Shown: positions 44,364-54,413 of the stretch, piece after piece
Position numbering within the stretch: the stretch's first letter is position 1
Layout of the letters: every line of letters starts with the position of its first letter
From: Alphaproteobacteria bacterium LSUCC0719
GTDB taxonomy: Bacteria > Pseudomonadota > Alphaproteobacteria > Puniceispirillales > Puniceispirillaceae
Length of the DNA: 64,000 nt
Assembly: GCA_040839025.1 (NCBI GenBank)
Contig: JBFPJN010000005.1
Coordinates: 1 to 64,000, forward strand
Direction of reading: 5' to 3'
Translations under genes and position numbers: made by a program
The notes under the pieces: model-generated
The model's input: the letters and a program-made list of their open reading frames with translations, nothing else
What the model was told of the DNA's origin: nothing
The model's database searches: none

Positions 44364-46835
44364 ATGGATGTACCGGCAAAGGCCCGTGCCGTCATTATCG
44401 GGGGTGGGGTGATCGGCTGTTCGATTGCCTACCATCTTGGCAAGCTTGGCTGGCGCGATGTTGTGCTTCTCGAGCGCAAGCAGTTGACCTGTGGCACGAC
44501 ATGGCATGCCGCCGGGCTGATTGCCCAGCTTCGCGCCACTCAGAACATGACCCGACTGGCGAAATATTCGCAGGAGCTGTATTTCGGGCTGGAAGCCGAA
44601 ACAGGCGTTTCAACAGGTTTCAAGCGCAACGGGTCGATGACGGTGGCCCTGACCGACGAGCGGATGGAAGAACTGCGCCGGTCGGCGGCAATGGCGCGGG
44701 CCTTCGGTGTCGAGGTTGACGAGATCACCCCGTCCGACATCGCCGGTCGCTATCCGGGGCTGAAGGTCGATGATGCCGTTGGCGGGGTGTGGCTGCCAAA
44801 GGACGGTCAGGCCGATCCGGTGAATATCACCCAGGCACTTGCCAAGGGCGCACGCGGCTTCGGGGTCAAGATCATTCAGGGCGTCAAGGTCACCGACATC
44901 CACAAGGCCGATGGCCGGGTTACCGGTGTGATGACCGACCAGGGGCCGATCGAGGCGGAATATGTGGTCAATGCCGGCGGCATGTGGGCGCGTGAGATCG
45001 GTGAAAAGGCCGGTGTCGCGGTGCCGCTTCACGCTTGTGAACATTTCTATATCGTGACCGAGGGGATCGAGGGGCTCACCTCGAACCTGCCGGTATTGCG
45101 GGTGCCGGATGAATGCGCCTATTACAAGGAGGATGCCGGCAAGATCCTTCTTGGAGCCTTCGAGCCGAATTCCAAACCATGGGGTATGGACGGCATTCCC
45201 GAAGATTTCGAGTTTGACTCGCTGCCCGAGGATTTCGACCATTTCGAACCCATCCTCGAACGCGCGGTGGATCGTCTGCCGGTGCTGGCGACAGCCGGCA
45301 TCCAGACCTTCTTCAATGGTCCGGAAAGCTTTACCCCCGATGATCGCTACATTCTCGGCGAAGCGCCTGAACTGAAGAATTTCTTTGTTGCCGCCGGGTT
45401 CAATTCGGTTGGCATCCAGTCTGCCGGTGGTGCCGGCATGGTGCTGGCCGAATGGATGGATGGCGGCAACGCGCCGATGGATCTGTGGGATGTGGATATC
45501 CGCCGGATGCAGCCATTCCAGGCCAACCGCACCTATCTTCGCACCCGGGTTTCGGAAACGCTTGGCCTTCTCTATGCCGATCATTTCCCCTATCGCCAGG
45601 TCGCGACGGCGCGGGATGTCAGACAGTCTCCCATCCATGACCGGCTGAAGGTGAACGGCGCCTGTTTCGGCGAGGTCAGCGGGTGGGAGCGTGCCAACTG
45701 GTTCCTGCCACAGGCCGAACGCGATGCCGGCAAGCAGGCGGAATATGAATATAGCTGGAAACGCCAGAACTGGTTCGACTACAGCGCTGATGAACACCGC
45801 GCGGTCAGATCGCATGTCGGTATGTTTGATCTGTCGAGTTTCGGCAAGATCAGGGTTGTCGGCCGTGACGCCGAGGCGGTGCTGCAACGGCTGTGCGGAA
45901 ATGATGTTGCGGTGCCGGTTGGCAAGATTGTCTACACCCAGTTCCTGAACGAGGACGGCCATATCGAGGCTGACATCACTGTAACCCGCCTTTCATCGGA
46001 CGAATTCCTGATTGTCACGCCGGCGGCGACTGTGCGTCGCGATCTGCATTGGATCAGGGGACACATTGCCGATGATGCGCACTGCTTTGCAATGGATGTT
46101 ACTGTGTCGGAATCGGTGATGGCCGTGATGGGACCGGAGTCTCGCGAGTTTCTGCAACCGCTGATCCCGCAAAGCCTGCTGAATGAGGATTTCCCGTTCG
46201 GTACCGTCCAGGATATCGAGATTGGACATGGCGTGGCGCGGGCGCATCGTGTCACCTATGTCGGTGAACTCGGGTGGGAGCTGTATGTGTCAACGGACAT
46301 GGCAAACCATGTCTTTGATACCTTGATGCGGCGCGCCGAGGATCACGCGCTGCGGCTGTGCGGGCTTCACGCGCTTGACAGTTGCCGGATTGAAAAGGCC
46401 TTTCGCCATTTCGGGCATGATATCTCGAACGAGGATCATGTTCTCGAGGCCGGGCTGGGCTTTGCCGTCAAGGAAGACAAGCCCGCCACAAGATTTGGCC
46501 CGATGATCGGCGCCGATGCGGTGAAGGCAAAACGCAATGATGGATTGTCGCAACGTCTGATGCAGTTCCGGCTGCTGGATCCGGTGCCACTGCTCTATCA
46601 CAATGAACCTATCCTTCGCGATGGCGAGATTGTCGGTCATCTGACCAGCGGCAATTACGGTCACCATCTCGGTGGTGCGATTGGTCTTGGCTACGTCAAA
46701 TGCGCCAGCAATGGCGAATCCGCCGATGCCCAGCTTCAGTCCGAATACACGATTGATGTTGCCGGCACCATAGTCCCGGCAGAGGTCAGCTTCCGCCCCC
46801 TATATGACCCCAAGGCGGCTCAGGTCAGGCTCTAG
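44364..46835 (+). CDS. FAD-GcvT fusion dehydrogenase, dimethylglycine/sarcosine dehydrogenase-like (3)
   Basis: An 823-residue flavoprotein with FAD motif AVIIGGGVIGCSIAYHLGKLGW near residue 10, CGTTWHAAGLIAQLRATQNM with the candidate flavin-linking His, and a GcvT-like half from about residue 440 (MFDLSSFGKIRVVGRDAE and VTYVGELGWELYVST). Of the three it looks closest to characterised dimethylglycine and sarcosine dehydrogenases, which demethylate oxidatively and hand formaldehyde-level carbon to tetrahydrofolate. It is followed after 35 bp by the MttB homologue. Confidence 0.9.
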   Translation: MDVPAKARAVIIGGGVIGCSIAYHLGKLGWRDVVLLERKQLTCGTTWHAAGLIAQLRATQNMTRLAKYSQELYFGLEAETGVSTGFKRNGSMTVALTDERMEELRRSAAMARAFGVEVDEITPSDIAGRYPGLKVDDAVGGVWLPKDGQADPVNITQALAKGARGFGVKIIQGVKVTDIHKADGRVTGVMTDQGPIEAEYVVNAGGMWAREIGEKAGVAVPLHACEHFYIVTEGIEGLTSNLPVLRVPDECAYYKEDAGKILLGAFEPNSKPWGMDGIPEDFEFDSLPEDFDHFEPILERAVDRLPVLATAGIQTFFNGPESFTPDDRYILGEAPELKNFFVAAGFNSVGIQSAGGAGMVLAEWMDGGNAPMDLWDVDIRRMQPFQANRTYLRTRVSETLGLLYADHFPYRQVATARDVRQSPIHDRLKVNGACFGEVSGWERANWFLPQAERDAGKQAEYEYSWKRQNWFDYSADEHRAVRSHVGMFDLSSFGKIRVVGRDAEAVLQRLCGNDVAVPVGKIVYTQFLNEDGHIEADITVTRLSSDEFLIVTPAATVRRDLHWIRGHIADDAHCFAMDVTVSESVMAVMGPESREFLQPLIPQSLLNEDFPFGTVQDIEIGHGVARAHRVTYVGELGWELYVSTDMANHVFDTLMRRAEDHALRLCGLHALDSCRIEKAFRHFGHDISNEDHVLEAGLGFAVKEDKPATRFGPMIGADAVKAKRNDGLSQRLMQFRLLDPVPLLYHNEPILRDGEIVGHLTSGNYGHHLGGAIGLGYVKCASNGESADAQLQSEYTIDVAGTIVPAEVSFRPLYDPKAAQVRL

Positions 46836-46870
46836 GGCCGCCCCGCCAGATCCAAAAAGGAGAGAGCCAG

Positions 46871-48427
46871 ATGAACAGACGCCTCTTCACGTCAATTCCA
46901 GCGTCGTCACGGCGGGCCGGTGGCCGTGCCGCCAGGCGGATGGAACGTGCCGCACCGCTGGCAGATGAATTGCGGCCCATCCGGCCGGGCATGACAGGTG
47001 GCCAGTATCGGCCGCTCGATGACCAGGCGGTCCGTGCCATCGACCAGGCGGTCTATCAGATTCTTGAAGAAATCGGGCTCAGCCAGGCGCCTGACAGCGG
47101 GGTTGCCTATATGACCGCGGCTGGTGCAATCGCCGGTGATGACGGGCGGGTCCGGTTTCCGCGCGCACTTGTCGACGACATGCTTGCCAAAGCGGCCCGC
47201 GACATAACCCTGTTCGGACAGGACCCGCGGCACGACATGCTGCTGTCCGGTTCACGGGTGCATTTCGGCACTGCCGGCGCGGCGGTTCATGTTGTCGATG
47301 TCGAGGCAAACAACTATCGCGAATCCTACCTTGCCGATATCTATGACGCAGCGCGGATTGTCGAGAATATGGACAACATCCATTTCTTTCAGAGACCGAT
47401 GGTGGCGCGTGATGTGACTGATCCGGCAGCGCTGGACCTGAACACCGTCTATGCGGCTGTCAAGGGCACGACCAAACATGTTGGCACCAGCTTTACCGAA
47501 GCGCCCTTTGTCGCGCCGGTGATCTCGATGCTGCATGACATCGCCGGTGGCGAGGACAGGTGGCGGGCCAGACCCTTTGTGTCGAACAGCAATTGTTTCG
47601 TGGTGCCGCCGCTGCGGTTTGCCACCGAATCCTGTCTGGTGATGGAAGAGGCGGTTCATGCCGGGATGCCGGTGCTGCTGCTGTCTGCCGGTCAGGCCGG
47701 TGCCACGGCGCCGGCCGCCATTGCCGGGGCGGTCGCGCAGGCACTTGCCGAGGTCATTGCCGGCCTGATCTATGTCAATTCAATGGCGCCGGGTCATCCA
47801 TGTATTGTCGGCACCTGGCCCTTTGTTTCGGACCTTCGCACAGGTGCCATGTCGGGCGGGTCGGGCGAGCAGGGGCTGTTGACGGCGGCCTGTTCGCAGA
47901 TGCTGCAGCATTATCGTCTTCCCGGCGGGGCTGCCGCCGGCATGGCCGATTCCAAGATGCCGGATGCGCAGTCAGGGTATGAAAAGGGCAGCACCCTTGT
48001 CATGGCGGGGCTGTCCGGCCTGAACATGGTTTACGAGGCTGCCGGCATGCACGCCTCGCTGCTTGGTTTCTGCCTTGAATCACTGATCATCGACAATGAC
48101 ATGCTTGGTCAGTGCATGCGGTGTGTCCGTGGTATCGAGGTCAATGAACAGACCATTGGCATCGATGTGATGAAGGATGTCTGTATCAGCGGGCCTGGCC
48201 ATTATCTTGGCCATGACCAGACGATTGGGCTGATGCAGACGGAATATGTCTATCCCGCGCTTGGCGACCGTTCCAGTCCCAAGGAATGGGAGGAGCTTGG
48301 CAAACCAAATCTTGTCGCCGAGGCGGTCAAGCGTAAAAAGCAGATCCTTGCCGACTTCGTTCCCCAGCATTTGTCGCCGGAACTTGACGCCAGACTGCGC
48401 GCAAGCTACCAGATTTTGCTCGACTGA
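46871..48427 (+). CDS. Trimethylamine methyltransferase (MttB) family protein, non-pyrrolysine type
   Basis: A 518-residue MttB-superfamily TIM-barrel protein. It is read through without an in-frame amber codon, so it lacks pyrrolysine, like glycine-betaine and other quaternary-amine methyltransferases. Conserved stretches are HFGTAGAAVHVVD near residue 134, GTTKHVGTSFTE near 199 and GGAAAGMADSKMPDAQ near 351. Such enzymes normally move a methyl group from a quaternary amine to a corrinoid protein. No corrinoid-binding protein or MtbA-type partner is in this window; the neighbouring GcvT-fused dehydrogenases may relate to the methyl acceptor. Strong AAGGAGAG ribosome-binding site. Confidence 0.9.
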   Translation: MNRRLFTSIPASSRRAGGRAARRMERAAPLADELRPIRPGMTGGQYRPLDDQAVRAIDQAVYQILEEIGLSQAPDSGVAYMTAAGAIAGDDGRVRFPRALVDDMLAKAARDITLFGQDPRHDMLLSGSRVHFGTAGAAVHVVDVEANNYRESYLADIYDAARIVENMDNIHFFQRPMVARDVTDPAALDLNTVYAAVKGTTKHVGTSFTEAPFVAPVISMLHDIAGGEDRWRARPFVSNSNCFVVPPLRFATESCLVMEEAVHAGMPVLLLSAGQAGATAPAAIAGAVAQALAEVIAGLIYVNSMAPGHPCIVGTWPFVSDLRTGAMSGGSGEQGLLTAACSQMLQHYRLPGGAAAGMADSKMPDAQSGYEKGSTLVMAGLSGLNMVYEAAGMHASLLGFCLESLIIDNDMLGQCMRCVRGIEVNEQTIGIDVMKDVCISGPGHYLGHDQTIGLMQTEYVYPALGDRSSPKEWEELGKPNLVAEAVKRKKQILADFVPQHLSPELDARLRASYQILLD

Positions 48428-48498
48428 CAGCTGGCGTGCTAGCCTGTCGGTGAATCAGGAATGGTGGCCGCAAGGCCGGCTGGGTGCGGGAGGTGGCA

Positions 48499-50148
48499 GT
48501 GACTGAAACGGTTCGCAATGTATTGTGGATCATGGCCGACCAGCTGCGCTATGACTATCTGTCCTGTGCCGGCCATCCGCATCTTCACACCCCGCATATC
48601 GATGCGCTGGCGGCACGTGGCGTGCGGTTTGACCGCGCCTATGTCCAGTCGACGACCTGCGGGTCATCGCGGATGAGCTATTACACCAGCCGATATGTCC
48701 GTTCGCATGGCGTGACATGGAACGCGGTGCCGCTTCGCGTTGATGAACTGACGCTTGGCGACTACCTCAAGGATCTAGATATCCGCACGGCCCTGGTTGG
48801 CAAGACGCATATGGCCGCCCACAGGCCGGCGATGAAACGCCTCGGTATCGAGGCGGATTCGGCAGTTGGTGTGCATGTATCGCAATGCGGGTTTGAACCA
48901 TATGAACGTGATGACGGGTTGAACCCCACAGAACGGCTTCCACAAGGGGGGCTCGCCTATAACCGCTATATGCAGGACAAGGGCTATGACGGTGAAAATC
49001 CCTGGCATGACTGGGCGAACGCCGCCGAGGATGACGAGGGGAATATCCTGTCTGGCTGGCTGCTTGCCCATGCCGACAAACCGGTTCGCGCTGCCGAGGA
49101 GGATACCGAGACCCCCTACATGACACGCCGCGCCATGCAGTTCATCGACGAGGCCGAGGACAAGGGTCAGCGATGGTGCTGCCATCTGTCATATATCAAG
49201 CCGCACTGGCCCTATGTTGCACCGGCACCCTATCACGACATGTATGGAGCCGATGATCTGATCCCGGCGGTCAGGTCCGAAATCGAACGTCAGAACCCGC
49301 ATCCGGTCTATGATGCCTTCATGCAGATGCGCGCCGCCGAGGTTTTTTCGCGCGAGGGTGTGCGCGAACATGTGCTGCCTGCCTATATGGGGCTGATCAA
49401 GCAGATTGACGACCAGATTGGACATCTGATGGCGTTTCTTGAGGAGCGCGGCCTTCTGGACAATACGATGATCGTGTTCTGCTCTGATCATGGTGATTAT
49501 CTTGGTGATCACTGGATGGGGGAAAAGGACATGTTCCATGAACAATCCGTCCGGGTTCCCATGATCATCTATGATCCGAGACGCGCGGCCGACGCCACCC
49601 GGGGCACTGTCGACACCCGGCTTGTCGAGGGCGTTGATTTGCTGCCGACCTTTGTCGAGGCATGTGGCGGCGAGGTTGCCAGCCATATCGTCGAGGGCCG
49701 GTCGCTTACGCCATTGCTGACCGGCGAGGCGGTGCCGGACTGGCGACAGGTTGTGTTCTCGGAATATGATTACGGTCATCAGCGCATGCGTGTGCTGCTT
49801 GATCGCCAGCCCGACGAATGCCGGATGATCATGGTCTTCGACGGACGCTACAAGATGGTCTATTTCCAGGGATACAGACCGCTTCTGCATGACCTTGAAA
49901 CCGATCCGGAGGAATATTTCGACCTTGGCGAGGATCCGGAATATGCCCCGGTGATTGAACGGCTGACGGCGCATCTCCATGACTGGGCGTTGACCGCGAA
50001 ATATCGTGTGACAAGAAGCGACAGTGATGTTGCCGCCTATGCAGAGAATAATAGCCAGCTTCGTACCGGCATCATTCTGGGGTTCTGGGACGAGGATGAA
50101 TTGCTGGCCGCCCGCAAGAAGGCCGGCCTTGTCAAAGATGACGAGTAG
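48499..50148 (+). CDS. Sulfatase/phosphonate monoester hydrolase family protein with Cys-Gly-Ser-Ser-Arg active site
   Basis: A 549-residue alkaline-phosphatase-fold hydrolase without signal peptide. Metal residues are in IMADQLRYD (Asp14) and FCSDHGDYLGDHWMGEKDM near residue 330. The nucleophile motif at residues 54-58 is Cys-Gly-Ser-Ser-Arg, so the Pro of the formylglycine consensus C-x-P-x-R is replaced by Ser. That may change maturation by the usual generating enzyme. It lies in the methylated-amine cluster, so a choline-type sulfate or phosphonate ester is a possible substrate, but this is only contextual. GTG 48499 has GGGAGG upstream; GTG 48484 is a longer alternative. Confidence 0.85.
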   Translation: MTETVRNVLWIMADQLRYDYLSCAGHPHLHTPHIDALAARGVRFDRAYVQSTTCGSSRMSYYTSRYVRSHGVTWNAVPLRVDELTLGDYLKDLDIRTALVGKTHMAAHRPAMKRLGIEADSAVGVHVSQCGFEPYERDDGLNPTERLPQGGLAYNRYMQDKGYDGENPWHDWANAAEDDEGNILSGWLLAHADKPVRAAEEDTETPYMTRRAMQFIDEAEDKGQRWCCHLSYIKPHWPYVAPAPYHDMYGADDLIPAVRSEIERQNPHPVYDAFMQMRAAEVFSREGVREHVLPAYMGLIKQIDDQIGHLMAFLEERGLLDNTMIVFCSDHGDYLGDHWMGEKDMFHEQSVRVPMIIYDPRRAADATRGTVDTRLVEGVDLLPTFVEACGGEVASHIVEGRSLTPLLTGEAVPDWRQVVFSEYDYGHQRMRVLLDRQPDECRMIMVFDGRYKMVYFQGYRPLLHDLETDPEEYFDLGEDPEYAPVIERLTAHLHDWALTAKYRVTRSDSDVAAYAENNSQLRTGIILGFWDEDELLAARKKAGLVKDDE

Positions 50149-50169
50149 GAGCGCAGGGGCGGCGCGGCC

Positions 50170-50254
50170 AGGCGCAAACAGGGTTTAGGCCAAAACGGGA
50201 TCTAGGCCAAAACGGGATCTAGGCCAAAACGGGATCTAGGCAAGAACGGGATCT
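50170..50254. repeat. Five tandem 17-bp repeats before acyl-CoA dehydrogenase
   Basis: Three identical units AGGCCAAAACGGGATCT (50187, 50204 and 50221) are followed by AGGCAAGAACGGGATCT at 50238 and preceded by a degenerate unit at 50170. They fill the gap between the sulfatase and the start codon at 50259. No spacers are present, so it is not a CRISPR. Confidence 0.9.
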
Positions 50255-50258
50255 AGGC

Positions 50259-52034
50259 ATGTATCAGGCACCGGTGGATGACATGAAATTCGTGCTGCGG
50301 CACCTTGTCGGTCTGGACGGGGTGGCGGCGCTGGACGGCATGGAGATGGTGTCGGACGACCTTGTGGAGGCGGTTCTTGATGAGGCTGGCAAGCTTGCCG
50401 GCGAGGTGATCGCGCCGCTCAACCATGCCGGCGATGTTGCCGGCTCGGTGCGCCATGATGATGGCCGGGTGTCGACACCGCCCGGGTTTGCCGATGCGTG
50501 GAAGGCAATGTCCGAGGGTGGCTGGATAGGCCTGAATGCGTCGCCTGATCATGGAGGGCAGGGGCTGCCGCAATGTGTCAGCGCCGCCGTCAATGAAATG
50601 TGGAATGGCGCCAATATGGGCTTTGCGCTGTGCCAGCTGTTGACGCAGGGCGCCATCCATGCGCTTGAAATCGTTGGCAGTGACGAGCAGAAGGCAACCT
50701 ATCTGCCGCGCCTGAATGCCGGTGAGTGGTCGGGAACCATGAACCTGACCGAACCGCAGGCCGGAACCGATCTTGCCGCAATCCGTACAACCGCGACGCC
50801 GCAGGATGATCACTATCTGATCCGCGGCCAGAAGATCTATATCACCTATGGTGAACATGATATGAGCGAGAACATCGTTCATCTCGTGCTGGCACGCCTT
50901 CCCGATGCACCGGCCGGTGTGAAAGGGATCTCGCTGTTCCTGGTGCCGAAATATCTGGTCAATGAGGATGGCAGCCTTGGCGCGCGCAATGATGTCCACT
51001 GCCTGTCGATCGAAAAGAAGCTGGGGATCAAATCATCACCGACAGCCGTTCTGCAATATGGCCAGGACGGCGGCGCGGTCGGCTATCTTCTTGGCGAGGC
51101 AAACCGCGGCCTCGACTGCATGTTCCTGATGATGAACAGCGCCCGCTTTGATGTCGGTCTTCAGGGGCTGGCCATTTCAGAGCGAGCCTATCAGCAGGCG
51201 GTGTCCTATGCCCGTGACCGGGTCCAGGGAACGCCGCTGGAACGCGCCGGTGGCGATGCCATTGTTCATCACCCCGATGTGCTGCGTCTTCTGACAGGTA
51301 TGCGGGCCGAAATCGAGGCGATGCGGGCGCTGCTGCTGGTTGGTGGGGCATGCCTCGACCGCGCGAATCTGATGGCTGGCGAAGACTCCGTGTTCTGGCA
51401 GACCCGCGCCAACCTGCTGATCCCGGTAATCAAGGGCTGGATGACCGAACGGTCGCTTCAACTGACCTCTGATGCGGTGCAGGTTCATGGCGGGATGGGA
51501 TTCATCGAGGAAACAGGTGCCGCGCAGCATCTCCGTGATGCCAGGATCCTGCCGATCTATGAAGGCACGACGGCGATCCAGGCAAATGACCTGATATTCC
51601 GCAAGACGCTTCGCGACAATGGGGATGCCGTTCGGGCCCTGCTGGCCGAAATCCGCGATGACATGGATCAGATTGCCGGCGGCGGCAATGGGGTGGCCGG
51701 GATTGCCGGGTCGGTCGGTGCCGCCTGCGATACCGCCGAGGGTGTTCTTGATACCGTCCTGGCCCGCGCCAACGCACCGCGCGACGCCGCAGCGTCGGGA
51801 ACCGACTTTCTGATGATGCTTGGTTATCTGGCCGGTGGCTGGCAATTGGCGCGTGGTGCCGCCGCCGCCGCCAGGGCCAAGGCCAACGGCGAGGGTGACC
51901 CTGCCTTCATGACGGCAAAGCTGGCAACGGCCAGCGCCTATATGGCGTACAGTCTGCCGGACGTGGCCAGGATGGCGTCACGTATCACCGCCGGCCCTGC
52001 CGCGCTTGCAGAGATGGATCCCGACTGGCTCTAG
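50259..52034 (+). CDS. Acyl-CoA dehydrogenase, long DmdC/FadE-like type
   Basis: A 591-residue flavoprotein of the long acyl-CoA dehydrogenase class that includes 3-methylmercaptopropionyl-CoA dehydrogenase DmdC. It opens with MYQAPVDDMKFVLRHL, typical of this class. FAD/substrate contacts are MNLTEPQAGTDLAAIRT near residue 164 and KIYITYGEHDM; the catalytic Glu is in YEGTTAIQANDLIFRK near residue 435. An extra C-terminal helical domain follows. It oxidises an acyl-CoA to the enoyl-CoA. The chain type is not readable from sequence. Its stop overlaps the convergent FadN-like gene. Confidence 0.92.
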   Translation: MYQAPVDDMKFVLRHLVGLDGVAALDGMEMVSDDLVEAVLDEAGKLAGEVIAPLNHAGDVAGSVRHDDGRVSTPPGFADAWKAMSEGGWIGLNASPDHGGQGLPQCVSAAVNEMWNGANMGFALCQLLTQGAIHALEIVGSDEQKATYLPRLNAGEWSGTMNLTEPQAGTDLAAIRTTATPQDDHYLIRGQKIYITYGEHDMSENIVHLVLARLPDAPAGVKGISLFLVPKYLVNEDGSLGARNDVHCLSIEKKLGIKSSPTAVLQYGQDGGAVGYLLGEANRGLDCMFLMMNSARFDVGLQGLAISERAYQQAVSYARDRVQGTPLERAGGDAIVHHPDVLRLLTGMRAEIEAMRALLLVGGACLDRANLMAGEDSVFWQTRANLLIPVIKGWMTERSLQLTSDAVQVHGGMGFIEETGAAQHLRDARILPIYEGTTAIQANDLIFRKTLRDNGDAVRALLAEIRDDMDQIAGGGNGVAGIAGSVGAACDTAEGVLDTVLARANAPRDAAASGTDFLMMLGYLAGGWQLARGAAAAARAKANGEGDPAFMTAKLATASAYMAYSLPDVARMASRITAGPAALAEMDPDWL

Positions 52035-54367
52035 TTTCTGATGGCCGCGCCGTCATCCAGCATGCTGGTGATCCGTTCATAGGTCTGTGGGGTTTTCGCC
52101 AGCCGGATGAAAGCGGCACGTTCGCGGGCATAGAGTTCCTGTTCATCGGCGGTCTCGCGATCCCCGTCACCACGAAGCATGACGCTGGCAATCGCCATTG
52201 CCACCGTCTTGTCATGCGGCATGAAATCGCCGCGATCGATACCGTCCTGCATGAAGGTTTCCATCTTTGACGCCAGCGCGCCGTCGGCAAGCTGTGCCAC
52301 CGGCGGCCGGGGCGCGCGGTAGCCATCCTGCATGGCTGTCACCATTTCGATGGCTCGCGGCAACAGCCGGTCGCGGTTCATCACCGTGTCATCACGCGAT
52401 TCCAGAAAATACATCATTCTGGCCGACAGCTGGGGGGATGAACCGGTGGCTCCATAACCGATATTCATCCAGGTCTGCCAGGCGGCATCATCCCAGCTTT
52501 GCTTGGCGTCAAACCAGCGGAAATAGGTGTCCTTGATGCCGCCGCCGCCCGGAACAACGCCGACACCGGCCTCGACAAGGCCCATCACCGAATTGGTATG
52601 GACAACCAGCCTGTCGCAATGTGCCAGCACTTCATATCCGCCACCTGCCGCCAGTCCCGATGGCGCGCCGACAACCGGCACAGGCGTGTATTTCAGCTTG
52701 CACACCGCCTGCTGGAAGCGGGCAAGGAAGCCGTCAATGCCATCCCAGTCGCCAGCTTCGATATAGGCGCGGAACGCATTCAGATCGACGCCTGCGGAAA
52801 AATGCTGTGCGTCATTATGGATGATGATGCCGGCACCATGATCCTCGGCTGCAGCGGCGACAATCTGCATGGATTCGTCGGTCAGCGCGTTGGCCTTGGA
52901 ATGAAATTCGACCAGCCGCAGATCGCCATCCAGGGCGAACAGACTTGCCGCGTTGTTACTGACAATCGACGTCAGGGTCTGGCGTGTCATATGGAAGCGC
53001 ATCACCCCGGCTGGCAGGCTGACAGGGCGATAGGCACCGTCGGCATGCCTTACGGTCAGGATGCTGTTATCGGTGCGATAGACAGGGTTGGTGTCAGCCA
53101 GTGATGGTGGCGCGCTCAGCCCAATTTCGGCGAACAGGGCCGCCATCTTTTCCGGGCCTATGGCATCGATTATCTCGAACGGGCCGCGCTGCCAGTTGAA
53201 ACCCAGCTTCATCGCATCGTCGATATCCTGCGGTGACTCCGTGACATCAGGGACAAGGCTCGCCGCATAGGCAAGGATCCGCCCCAGAACACGGCGGCAG
53301 AAGCGGGCGCATTGATCATTGCCATCAATGATCTCGTGAAGTGGTTCGCCGCGCGTGGCGCTGGCCTCGGCCGCGCGCATCGCCGCATCAGGCAAAGATT
53401 TGTCGCGCGCGCGTGGCGTGGCAAGTGGTGTGCCGGCACCTGTCAGCGGGCGCGCCAGTTCAGCGCCCTCATCGCCGGCCAGATAGAAGCCGCCGCGCCC
53501 CTTGTCGCCGGTGAAGCCGTCCGCAATCATCGCCGTGATCATGTCATTCTGTCCCGCGACCGCGTGGAAGGCGTCCCCTTCGGGCAGAATGTTGCGAAGC
53601 GAGGCGACAACATCGACCATCAGATCAATGCCGATCAGATCATAGAGTCCGAAGACGCCCGTTTTCGGTATTCCCATTGGCCGCCCCATCAGGGCATCCG
53701 CCTGTTCGATATCGAGACCGCATCGCCTCGCCTCGTCAATGCCAACCTGAAGCGCGAAAACACCGACCCTGTTGCCAAGGAACCCGGGTGTATCGGCGCA
53801 GCGCACCACGCCCTTGCCAAGCACGCGATCATTGAAATCGGCAAGCCTGTCGATCACGTCACCGCGGGTATCTGTGCCCCGCACAAGTTCCAGAAGCCGC
53901 ATATAGCGCACAGGATTGAAATAATGCGTAATGGCGAAACGCTCGCGGAACGAGGGCGGCATGCCCTCGACAAGAAGACGGATCGGAATGGTCGATGTGT
54001 TTGAGCTGACGATACAGTCCGGGCCGATGGTGGCGTCAAGCCGCCTGTAGAGATCCCGCTTGATGTCCAGACGTTCAACCACCGCTTCGATGATCCAGTC
54101 GCATTCGGCAAGGCTGGCAAAATCATCGGTGATCGTGCCGGTGATGATCCGGGATGCGTTGCGCTTGTGCATCAGCTGTGGCGGGTCCGAGGCAAGAAGA
54201 CGTTCGATGGCACGTTCAGCCGGTGCCGGGTCGCCATCCTGTTTCGCCGGCAGGTCGAAAAGCATCACTTCATGGCCGGCATTGGCGATCTGGGCGGCAA
54301 TGCCGCTTCCCATCGTGCCCGCGCCGATCACGGCGATCTTGGTGAAAGTCGTGTCCAGGGAAGTCAT
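52031..54367 (-). CDS. FadN-like 3-hydroxyacyl-CoA dehydrogenase/enoyl-CoA hydratase
   Basis: A 778-residue bifunctional beta-oxidation enzyme. The NAD-binding domain leads (KIAVIGAGTMGSGIAAQIANAG near residue 10), followed by hydroxyacyl-CoA dehydrogenase helical domains including ITHYFNPVRYMRLLE near residue 140. A crotonase domain begins near residue 480 (HFSAGVDLNAF near 520, GVVPGGGGIKDTY near 605). This dehydrogenase-first order is that of FadN, opposite to FadB. Start ATG 54367 has AGAGGTG nine bases upstream; an upstream ATG at 54436 is weaker. A separate thiolase gene at 28158 could supply the next step. Confidence 0.92.
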   Translation of the reverse strand: MTSLDTTFTKIAVIGAGTMGSGIAAQIANAGHEVMLFDLPAKQDGDPAPAERAIERLLASDPPQLMHKRNASRIITGTITDDFASLAECDWIIEAVVERLDIKRDLYRRLDATIGPDCIVSSNTSTIPIRLLVEGMPPSFRERFAITHYFNPVRYMRLLELVRGTDTRGDVIDRLADFNDRVLGKGVVRCADTPGFLGNRVGVFALQVGIDEARRCGLDIEQADALMGRPMGIPKTGVFGLYDLIGIDLMVDVVASLRNILPEGDAFHAVAGQNDMITAMIADGFTGDKGRGGFYLAGDEGAELARPLTGAGTPLATPRARDKSLPDAAMRAAEASATRGEPLHEIIDGNDQCARFCRRVLGRILAYAASLVPDVTESPQDIDDAMKLGFNWQRGPFEIIDAIGPEKMAALFAEIGLSAPPSLADTNPVYRTDNSILTVRHADGAYRPVSLPAGVMRFHMTRQTLTSIVSNNAASLFALDGDLRLVEFHSKANALTDESMQIVAAAAEDHGAGIIIHNDAQHFSAGVDLNAFRAYIEAGDWDGIDGFLARFQQAVCKLKYTPVPVVGAPSGLAAGGGYEVLAHCDRLVVHTNSVMGLVEAGVGVVPGGGGIKDTYFRWFDAKQSWDDAAWQTWMNIGYGATGSSPQLSARMMYFLESRDDTVMNRDRLLPRAIEMVTAMQDGYRAPRPPVAQLADGALASKMETFMQDGIDRGDFMPHDKTVAMAIASVMLRGDGDRETADEQELYARERAAFIRLAKTPQTYERITSMLDDGAAIRN

Positions 54368-54413
54368 GGTTGTCACCTCTGGCCGAAACGTGGCCCTGAA
54401 AAACGGCTGTGAA

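Noticed and set aside
44610-45962. 450-codon minus-strand frame opposite the third FAD-GcvT gene
   Set aside because: Shadow frame without recognisable domains.
50170-50254. Tandem repeats as a CRISPR array
   Set aside because: Units are contiguous 17-mers without spacers and no cas genes are present.
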